NCBI GenBank assembly: GCA_016234155.1 | Contig: JACRGZ010000191.1 | Span: forward strand, 1-17,112 | Direction of reading: 5' to 3' | DNA: 17,112 bases | Source of the DNA: Nitrospirota bacterium | GTDB taxonomy: Bacteria; Nitrospirota; 9FT-COMBO-42-15; HDB-SIOI813 | Part shown: positions 6,136 to 12,378 of the stretch, piece by piece | Position numbering within the stretch: position 1 is the stretch's first letter | Layout of the letters: the number at the start of each line of letters is the position of its first letter | Notes under the pieces: model-generated | The model's input: the letters and a program-made list of their open reading frames with translations, nothing else | What the model was told of the DNA's origin: nothing | Databases searched by the model: none | Made by a program: the position numbers and the translations under genes

Positions 6136-6831
6136 ATGGGGAATAAATATACAACCAGCCTGCAGAAGGTCGACAGAAATAAATTATACACATTGGAAGA
6201 GGCAATAGCGATTGCAAAATATATAGCGTGGACCAAATTTGACGCGACTATTGACATGGCAGTCCGGCTGGGTGTTGATCCCCGGCATTCAGACCAGATG
6301 GTAAGAGGGGCTGTAGTCCTGCCACACGGGACAGGGAAGAGTGTGAGGGTGGCCGCATTTGCCAAAGGAGAAAAAGAAAGAGAGGCAAAAGAAGCAGGGG
6401 CTGACTATATCGGGGCTGAAGACCTTGCAGAGAAGATAAGCAGTGGGTGGATGGATTTTGACCGCGCTGTTGCAACCCCTGACATTATGGGTGTAGTTGG
6501 AAAACTCGGGAAAATATTGGGTCCCCGTGGGTTGATGCCAAATCCCAAGGTTGGTACAGTAACATTTGATATAGGCAAAGCTATCCGGGATATAAAATTG
6601 GGTAAGATAGAATACAGGGTTGATAAGGCGGCAAATATACATGTGCCTATCGGGAAGGTTTCTTTTGATAGTAGAAAGCTCTACGAGAATGCCATTGCAG
6701 TTATGGAATCTATTATCAAAAACAAACCGGCATCAAGTAAAGGACGTTATCTTAAGACTATAGCTGTTTCTTCTACTATGGGGCCTGGTATCAAAATAGA
6801 CCCTGTGGCGGTTGGGAATCTGTTTGAATAG
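6136..6831 (+). CDS. rplA: 50S ribosomal protein L1
   Basis: L1 forms the mobile stalk next to the E site and binds 23S rRNA helices 76-78. The 231-residue product has the typical length. It contains the family signature segments AVRLGVDPRHSDQMVRGAVVLPHGTGK (about 38-64), DIMGVVGKLGKILGPRGLMPNPKVGTV (about 117-143) and the C-terminal TMGPGIKIDP. ATG 6136 follows AGAAGGAG (6121-6128). In Escherichia coli L1 represses translation of the rplK-rplA mRNA by binding near the rplK start. I saw no obvious L1-site mimic there, and the leader is occupied by the octamer hairpin. Confidence 0.97.
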   Translation: MGNKYTTSLQKVDRNKLYTLEEAIAIAKYIAWTKFDATIDMAVRLGVDPRHSDQMVRGAVVLPHGTGKSVRVAAFAKGEKEREAKEAGADYIGAEDLAEKISSGWMDFDRAVATPDIMGVVGKLGKILGPRGLMPNPKVGTVTFDIGKAIRDIKLGKIEYRVDKAANIHVPIGKVSFDSRKLYENAIAVMESIIKNKPASSKGRYLKTIAVSSTMGPGIKIDPVAVGNLFE

Positions 6832-6873
6832 AGTCACTGATTGTCGAAGACAGTAGGTGTTTTTTACTTAATT

Positions 6874-6961
6874 GAACCATGGTGGTTCTGCCTGCCGAGA
6901 CAGGTCAACATACAGGTGGGGACAGAATTTAATCCTGTCCCCTGTATCCTTTCTCGGCAGG
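6874..6961 (+). promoter_or_regulatory. Nested hairpins before rplJ, possible L10 leader
   Basis: A short hairpin GAACCA-TGG-TGGTTC (6874-6888) is followed by an outer 10-bp perfect stem (6891-6900 CCTGCCGAGA with 6952-6961). This encloses an asymmetric internal loop and an inner stem-loop at 6910-6947 (ATACAGG/CCTGTAT, then GGGGACAG/CTGTCCCC in overlapping registers). In many bacteria the leader of rplJ binds L10(L12)4 and represses its own translation, and position and nested form suit that. The palindrome could instead be another inserted repeat, because GGGGACAG-type palindromes look like dispersed elements. I cannot separate these by eye. Confidence 0.45.
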
Positions 6962-6996
6962 ATTATTTTTAACCAGGAAAAGGAGGGAGAGGAGAT

Positions 6997-7536
6997 TTGG
7001 GGATACAGTCCGGAAAACAAAAAAAGGAAAGGGTGGTGCAGGAGCTGAACGATAAGTTCACCAGGGCGAGGTCGGTTATTCTTACCGATTTCAGGGGATT
7101 AAATGTAAAGGCATTGTCCGATATAAGAAGCCGTCTCAGAAACTGCGGTGCGGAATATAAGGTGGTAAAAAATACCTTGGCGCAGAAGGCGGCAGAAGGT
7201 ACAGAGGCACATCAGGTGAAAGAATATTTCTCAGGGACGACAGGGGTAGTCCTGAGTTACAGTGATATAGTTACACCTGTCAGGACTCTGTTAGAGTATG
7301 CCGGCAAATTAGAGTCACTTAAAATTAAAATCGGTATATTAGAAGGGGCCGTTCTTAACCTTGCCAGTATTAAAGAAATAGCAATCCTGCCGTCACGGGA
7401 AGTCTTGCTTGCGAAGGCCCTTGGCGGAATAAAATCACCCTTGCATGGGTTTGCGGCCACATTACAGGGTGTATTAAGAGGGCTTGTGTTTGCACTGAAT
7501 GCCGTTAAACAGGCCCGGTCAACACAGGAGGCATAA
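6997..7536 (+). CDS. rplJ: 50S ribosomal protein L10
   Basis: L10 anchors the L7/L12 dimers to the ribosomal stalk. The 179-residue product has an N-terminal rRNA-binding domain with DKFTRARSVILTDFRGLNVKALSDIRSRLR (about 19-48) and the EYKVVKNTLAQKA motif, a middle region ending PSREVLLAKALGGIKSPLHGFAATLQGVLRGL, and a C-terminal helix that should bind L12. The start is TTG, preceded by a strong purine-rich site (AGGAGGGAGAGGAG, 6981-6994). No in-frame ATG lies near it, and the first internal GTG codons would cut into the N-terminal domain. It follows a 165-bp leader with nested hairpins and precedes rplL. Confidence 0.94.
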   Translation: MGIQSGKQKKERVVQELNDKFTRARSVILTDFRGLNVKALSDIRSRLRNCGAEYKVVKNTLAQKAAEGTEAHQVKEYFSGTTGVVLSYSDIVTPVRTLLEYAGKLESLKIKIGILEGAVLNLASIKEIAILPSREVLLAKALGGIKSPLHGFAATLQGVLRGLVFALNAVKQARSTQEA

Positions 7537-7541
7537 CAAAA

Positions 7542-7564
7542 CCCCCAATAGATTCAATCGGGGG
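7542..7564 (+). promoter_or_regulatory. Hairpin between rplJ and rplL
   Basis: CCCCCAAT (7542-7549) pairs with ATCGGGGG (7557-7564) around a 7-nt loop, with a single A-C mismatch. It starts five bases after the rplJ stop and ends 15 bases before AAAAGGAG of rplL. No U-run follows, so it does not look like a terminator. L12 is made in several-fold excess over L10, and a structure here could affect processing or coupling, but that is a guess. Confidence 0.55.
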
Positions 7565-7590
7565 CTGAGTAATTAAAAAGGAGAATTAAA

Positions 7591-7989
7591 ATGGCTGAAA
7601 ATAAACTTACAACGGATGATGTCCTTAATTTTATAGACAATATGAAGGTTTTAGAATTAGCTGACTTTGTAAAAAAGATTGAGGAAAGATACGGGGTTTC
7701 TGCTGCGGCAGCTATTCCTGCGGCTGCCGGTGTTGGGTCTGCGGCTGCCGTCGGTGCACAGGCAGTGGTTGAAGAAAAGACAAGTTTTGATGTGATACTC
7801 AGCAGTGTCGGAGATAAGAAGATCCAGGTTATCAAAGTAGTAAGGGAGCTTACTAACCTCGGGCTCAAAGAGGCTAAGGATCTTGTAGATGGTGCGCCTA
7901 AGCCTATCAAAACAGGGGTCTCAAAAGAAGATTCTGAATCTATGAAGGCTAAGCTTGTCGAGGTAGGGGCGCAGGTGGAGATTAGATAA
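7591..7989 (+). CDS. rplL: 50S ribosomal protein L7/L12
   Basis: L7/L12 is the multicopy stalk protein that recruits translational GTPases. The 132-residue product has the three expected parts: an N-terminal dimerisation domain that binds L10 (about 1-35), an Ala/Gly/Val-rich flexible hinge (about 36-60, AAAAIPAAAGVGSAAAVG), and the globular C-terminal domain with EKTSFDVIL, KKIQVIKVVRELTNLGLKEAKDLVDGAPKPIK and a VGAQVEIR end. It is a little longer than the 120-residue Escherichia coli protein because of the N-terminus and hinge. The ATG follows AAAAGGAG at good spacing. Confidence 0.97.
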   Translation: MAENKLTTDDVLNFIDNMKVLELADFVKKIEERYGVSAAAAIPAAAGVGSAAAVGAQAVVEEKTSFDVILSSVGDKKIQVIKVVRELTNLGLKEAKDLVDGAPKPIKTGVSKEDSESMKAKLVEVGAQVEIR

Positions 7990-7990
7990 A

Positions 7991-8259
7991 AATTTAAAAA
8001 TTAAAATGCAAAATGCAAAATGACAATTCAAAATTCAAAAATAAGAGGCTCTTGCAAAAGTCTAATAATTCTGTCATTCCCGCATGTTTTAAGCGGGAAT
8101 CTATTGTATTATTACAGAAAATCATATCCCCGATAGAAGATTTCGGGGATGACATAGACTTTTGCAAGAGCCTCATAAGTTATTCTTTTTACATTCGGGG
8201 TACCCACGAAGTGGGTCGTGTCATTTTGATTTTTGACATTTGATTTTTGATTTTAATTT
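7991..8259 (+). repeat. AT-rich heptamer hairpin arms split by a MITE, rplL-rpoB gap
   Basis: The left side (7991-8040) is an array of 7-bp words such as AAAATGC and AAATTCA. The right side (8221-8259) is an array of TTTTGAT-type words. The outer 10 bp (7998-8007 AAATTAAAAT) pair exactly with 8250-8259, and inner segments pair partly. The 130-bp MITE-like element and a small hairpin (8202-8216, ACCCAC-GAA-GTGGGT) lie between the arms. The right arm ends next to the GGGAG of rpoB. The 286-bp gap has no gene. Confidence 0.7.
8045..8174 (-). mobile_element. 130-bp MITE-like element, copy 2 (inverted relative to copy 1)
   Basis: The terminal inverted repeats are 19 bp and perfect (GAGGCTCTTGCAAAAGTCT at 8045-8063, complement at 8156-8174). 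A 4-bp direct duplication ATAA flanks it (8041-8044 and 8175-8178). The internal hairpins are the same two as in copy 1, in reverse order, and the nine differences from copy 1 lie mostly near the middle and at one end. Perfect ends suggest it is the younger or better preserved copy. Confidence 0.9.
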
Positions 8260-8275
8260 GGGGAGTGTAAAAAAT

Positions 8276-11200
8276 ATGAGTAATCCTATTATCAAAGGAT
8301 GTATAGAAAGGAAGGACTTTTCAAAGATTCCTGCAAAGATAGAAATTCCGGAATTACTGGAGATTCAGAAGAAATCCTTTGAAAGGTTTCTCCAGAAAGA
8401 TGTCCCGCTCGAACAGAGGGAGGATATTGGACTTCAGGCCGCATTCAGCAGTGTTTTTCCTATATCTGATTTTAATACAAAGGCGATACTGAGGTTTACT
8501 GAATACTCATTGGGAGAGCCCAAGTACGAGATATGGGAGTGTATAGAGAGAGGTATGACATACGCCGTACCTATTAAGATACGTGTCAGCCTGGAGATAT
8601 TAGAAAAGGATGAGAAGAGCGGGGCAAGGAGTACAAAGGAGGTCAGGGAGCAGTGGGTTTATCTTGGTGAACTGCCTCTGATGACCGATAACGGGACATT
8701 TATTATCAACGGGACTGAGCGTGTTGTGGTAAGCCAGCTTCAGCGCTCCCCTGGCGCATTTTTTACTCATGATAAAGGGAGGACTCATATAAGCGGAAAG
8801 GTATTATTTTCTGCCAGGATAATTCCATACAGAGGTTCATGGCTTGATTTTGAATTTGACACAAAAGATATTTTATATGCCCGTATAGACAGGCGCAGGA
8901 AGTTTCCGTCAACGATTTTGTTAAAGGCTATCGGGTACTCTACTCACGATGTCTTGAAATTATATTATCCCGTTGAGGATGTATATATAAGAAATAAAAA
9001 ATTTTACAGCAGGGTTGATGCAAAGGTTTTGAGCGGGAGCAGGATTCCTTATGACATTATAAATGAACAGAATGGTGAAATAGTGGTTAAAGAGGGGAAC
9101 AGAATTACACACGGTATCTTAAAGAAATTGGAAAACCTTGGAATAAAGGAAGTGCCGCTTACCGTTGAGTCTCTTTTAGACAGGATAGCGCTCGATAAAG
9201 TTGTGGGTCCATCATCAGGTGAGATAATCGTTGGGAGTAACAGTGCATTAACAGAAGAGCTGATCGATAAGATAATAAAATCAGGGGTCGAGAAGATAAA
9301 CCTCCTGTATATAGATAACTTCCAGGTATTTCCTATAATAAGAGATACATTGTTACAGGAGAACATAGACTCCCAGGAAGCTGCAATTATTGAAATATAC
9401 AAGAGACTCCGTCCGGGTGAAAGCCCGACTGCAGACACGGCAAAGGTGATATTTGACAATCTTTTCTTTAACCCAAAACGATATGACCTTGCGCCTGTCG
9501 GCAGGCTCAAGTTGAACAAAAAGCTGGGCATTAACGTATTACTATCACAGAGGACACTTACCCCACAAGACATAGTAGAGACTGTAAGATACCTTATCAA
9601 TCTGAAAGCTAATAAGGGTGATATTGATGATATTGATCACCTCGGCAATAGAAGGGTGCGGTGTGTCGGGGAGCTCCTCGAGAACCAGTTCCGTATCGGC
9701 CTGGCAAGGATGGAAAGGAGTATCAAGGAGAGGATGAACATACTGGATCTCGAGAATACCCTTCCACACGACCTGATTAATGCAAAGTCTGTAATTGCTG
9801 CAGTGAAGGAGTTTTTCGGGAGCAGTCAGCTTTCACAATTTATGGATCAGACAAATCCTCTCTCAGAGATAACACATAAACGGAGGCTTTCAGCGCTTGG
9901 ACCTGGCGGCCTGACCCGGGAACGTGCCGGATTTGAGGTGAGGGATGTCCACCCTACTCATTATGGACGTATATGTCCCATCGAAACTCCTGAGGGTCCG
10001 AACATAGGTCTGATAACCTCACTTTCTACTTATGCAAGGGTTAATGAGTTTGGATTTATAGAGTCACCATACAGGAAGGTGCTAAATGGCAAGGTGACAG
10101 ACCAGATTGAATACCTGTCGGCTATAGACGGCGATAGGTACCATATAGCTCAGGCAAGCACCCCTGTGGACGCTTCGGGGGAAATAATTTCTGAGACCGT
10201 ATCTGCCCGATATGGCGGCGATTTTGTTATGGTTTCATCTGATAAGGTAGAATATATGGACGTTTCACCAAAACAGATAGTCAGCGTAGCGACATCGCTT
10301 ATACCATTCCTCGAAAATGATGATGCAAACAGGGCGTTAATGGGATCCAATATGCAGCGCCAGGCAGTCCCACTTATTCATACAGATGCCCCGTTAGTCG
10401 GGACTGGGATGGAGAAGATTATAGCAAGGGATTCCGGCAGGGTAGTCCTGGCTAAACGGGCGGGTGTTGTGGAGTATGTAGACGCCAACAGGATTGTGGT
10501 CCGGGCGGATGAGACAAAGCCCGGAGGCAAATCAAAAAAGGAAAAGACCGCGTCTGAAGAGATGAGCTTGGACATTTATAACCTTGTAAAATTTAAGCGC
10601 TCAAATCAGAATACATGTATCAGTCAAAAACCGATTGTATCTGCAGGACAAAAACTTGAAAAAGGTCAGGTGCTGGCAGATGGACCGGCTACAAGGATGG
10701 GAGAGCTTGCATTGGGGCAGAATATCCTTGTCGCATTCATGCCGTGGGAAGGTTATAATTTCGAAGACGCTATTATTATAAGTGAACGAATTGCAAAGGA
10801 GGAGAGATACACATCTATACATATAGAGGAGTTCGAGATAGAGGCAAGGGATACAAAACTCGGAAAAGAAGAGATAACAATGGATATACCCAATGTGAGT
10901 GAAGAGCTATTGAGAAATCTTGACGAGAGTGGAATTGTCCGTATAGGTGCGGAGGTAAAACCAGGGGATATACTTGTTGCCAAGGTCGCTCCAAAAGGAG
11001 AGACACAACTTACCCCTGAAGAAAAGCTGCTTAGAGCGATATTTGGTGAGAAGGCAGGGGATGTAAAGGATGTTTCCTTAGTGGTGCCGCCGGGGATAGA
11101 AGGCACCGTTGTTGATGTTAAAATATTCTCACGGAAAGGTGTGGAGAAAGATGAACGCTCAAAGAGTATAGAAAATGAAGAGGTGGCGAGGCTTCAGAAA

Positions 11201-12265
11201 GAACAGCAGGAAGAGGTAAGGATTATTGAGGAGGAAAAGGGGAGACGGCTGCGAAGATTTTTTACAGGCAAGGTAGTTGGAAAACCGGTTACAAGTTCAA
11301 CGACAAGGAAGACAATATTGCAGAAGAAGAAGGAAATAACTGAAAATTTATTAAAAGAGTTAAAAGATGAGGATCTTGCAAATATAGCGCTGGATAATCC
11401 TGATGACATGGAGAAGGTAGAGGAGATCTGTAATTATGCACAACAACAGATTGACATATTACAGACCATATATGAGGATAAGATAGGGAGGGTCAAAAAA
11501 GGCGATGAACTTCCCCCTGGTGTTATTAAGTTAGTCAAAGTCTATGTTGCTATCAAAAGAAAATTGTCAGTAGGCGATAAGATGGCGGGGAGGCATGGTA
11601 ATAAGGGTGTTATATCTGTTATAATGCCGGAAGAAGACATGCCTTATCTTGCTGATGGCACACCTGTTGGCATGATCCTGAATCCACTTGGAGTTCCATC
11701 AAGGATGAACGTAGGGCAGATACTGGAGACACATTTGGGTTGGGCCGCCAGGGCGCTGGGGATACATGTTACTACACCTGTATTTGAGGGGACAACAGAG
11801 GCTGAGATAAAAGGGTTGCTGAAAGAGGCTGGACTTCCTGTGTCGGGACAGGCAGTGTTATATGACGGCCGTACAGGGGCGCCTTTTGACAGGGAAGTTA
11901 CGGTAGGATATATGTATATGATGAAGCTCCATCACCTGGTGGATGATAAGATTCATGCAAGATCTATTGGCCCCTATTCATTAGTGACACAGCAGCCACT
12001 GGGAGGTAAGGCCCAGTTCGGCGGACAGAGGCTCGGAGAGATGGAGGTATGGGCGTTGCAGGCATATGGGGCTGCCGCTACCCTGCAAGAGTTTCTTACC
12101 GTTAAATCCGATGATGTCCCCGGACGTTCCAAGATGTATGAATCAATTGTAAAGGGGGAGAATTTTCTCACACCCGGTCTCCCGGAATCCTTTAATGTAT
12201 TGATAAAAGAATTGCAGAGCCTTGGATTGGATGTAGAGCTGTTGAAGTACAAGGAGAAGAGCTAA
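8276..12265 (+). CDS. rpoB: DNA-directed RNA polymerase subunit beta
   Basis: RpoB forms one pincer of RNA polymerase and part of the catalytic cleft. I chose ATG 8276, with GGGAG (8261-8265) upstream; an earlier in-frame ATG at 8240 would lie inside the repeat arm. The product is 1329 residues. Visible landmarks are the rifampicin-pocket segment at about 515-547 (GSSQLSQFMDQ, then THKRRLSALGPGGLTRERAGFE), HPTHYGRICPIETPEGPNIGLI just after it, the PWEGYNFEDAI motif, the active-site segment DKMAGRHGNKGVIS (about 1101-1114) and the C-terminal clamp segment ending SLGLDVELL. After LRAIFGEKAGDVKD (about 918-931) comes a highly charged segment to about 1060 that fits the beta-SI2 lineage insert. 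Residues equivalent to Escherichia coli D516, H526 and S531 are unchanged, so the pocket looks rifampicin-sensitive. Confidence 0.98.
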   Translation: MSNPIIKGCIERKDFSKIPAKIEIPELLEIQKKSFERFLQKDVPLEQREDIGLQAAFSSVFPISDFNTKAILRFTEYSLGEPKYEIWECIERGMTYAVPIKIRVSLEILEKDEKSGARSTKEVREQWVYLGELPLMTDNGTFIINGTERVVVSQLQRSPGAFFTHDKGRTHISGKVLFSARIIPYRGSWLDFEFDTKDILYARIDRRRKFPSTILLKAIGYSTHDVLKLYYPVEDVYIRNKKFYSRVDAKVLSGSRIPYDIINEQNGEIVVKEGNRITHGILKKLENLGIKEVPLTVESLLDRIALDKVVGPSSGEIIVGSNSALTEELIDKIIKSGVEKINLLYIDNFQVFPIIRDTLLQENIDSQEAAIIEIYKRLRPGESPTADTAKVIFDNLFFNPKRYDLAPVGRLKLNKKLGINVLLSQRTLTPQDIVETVRYLINLKANKGDIDDIDHLGNRRVRCVGELLENQFRIGLARMERSIKERMNILDLENTLPHDLINAKSVIAAVKEFFGSSQLSQFMDQTNPLSEITHKRRLSALGPGGLTRERAGFEVRDVHPTHYGRICPIETPEGPNIGLITSLSTYARVNEFGFIESPYRKVLNGKVTDQIEYLSAIDGDRYHIAQASTPVDASGEIISETVSARYGGDFVMVSSDKVEYMDVSPKQIVSVATSLIPFLENDDANRALMGSNMQRQAVPLIHTDAPLVGTGMEKIIARDSGRVVLAKRAGVVEYVDANRIVVRADETKPGGKSKKEKTASEEMSLDIYNLVKFKRSNQNTCISQKPIVSAGQKLEKGQVLADGPATRMGELALGQNILVAFMPWEGYNFEDAIIISERIAKEERYTSIHIEEFEIEARDTKLGKEEITMDIPNVSEELLRNLDESGIVRIGAEVKPGDILVAKVAPKGETQLTPEEKLLRAIFGEKAGDVKDVSLVVPPGIEGTVVDVKIFSRKGVEKDERSKSIENEEVARLQKEQQEEVRIIEEEKGRRLRRFFTGKVVGKPVTSSTTRKTILQKKKEITENLLKELKDEDLANIALDNPDDMEKVEEICNYAQQQIDILQTIYEDKIGRVKKGDELPPGVIKLVKVYVAIKRKLSVGDKMAGRHGNKGVISVIMPEEDMPYLADGTPVGMILNPLGVPSRMNVGQILETHLGWAARALGIHVTTPVFEGTTEAEIKGLLKEAGLPVSGQAVLYDGRTGAPFDREVTVGYMYMMKLHHLVDDKIHARSIGPYSLVTQQPLGGKAQFGGQRLGEMEVWALQAYGAAATLQEFLTVKSDDVPGRSKMYESIVKGENFLTPGLPESFNVLIKELQSLGLDVELLKYKEKS

Positions 12266-12271
12266 TAAATT

Positions 12272-12360
12272 AGGGGTCAAGGATTCGAGGGTTCAAGGGG
12301 TCGAGTTAAATATTAATATCATTTTACTTGAATCCTTGACCCCTTGAACCCTTGAACCCT
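12272..12360 (+). repeat. Octamer-array hairpin in the rpoB-rpoC gap
   Basis: The left arm 12272-12310 and right arm 12322-12360 are arrays of the same 8-bp words as in the rpsG-fusA and nusG-rplK gaps (AGGGGTCA, AGGATTCG, AGGGTTCA). By hand alignment 31 of 39 positions match, with an 11-nt AT-rich loop. The element begins six bases after the rpoB stop and ends eight bases before the GGGAGG of rpoC. Confidence 0.87.
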
Positions 12361-12378
12361 GTTTAAATGGGAGGTTAA

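Noticed and set aside
7994..8243. Short open frames on both strands in the rplL-rpoB gap
   Set aside because: They are read-throughs of the MITE copy and AT-rich arrays. The minus-strand frame shares a peptide with the rplK-rplA gap frame only because both cross the same element.
8233..8258. TTGACA (8233-8238) as a promoter for rpoB
   Set aside because: At 17 bp spacing there is no acceptable -10 box, and the hexamer is one of many near-identical words in the TTTTGAT array.
9812..9913. Rifampicin-resistance mutation, because the pocket reads DQTNP where Escherichia coli has DQNNP
   Set aside because: Threonine at this position is, as far as I recall, natural variation in other phyla, and the key Asp, His and Ser positions are unchanged.
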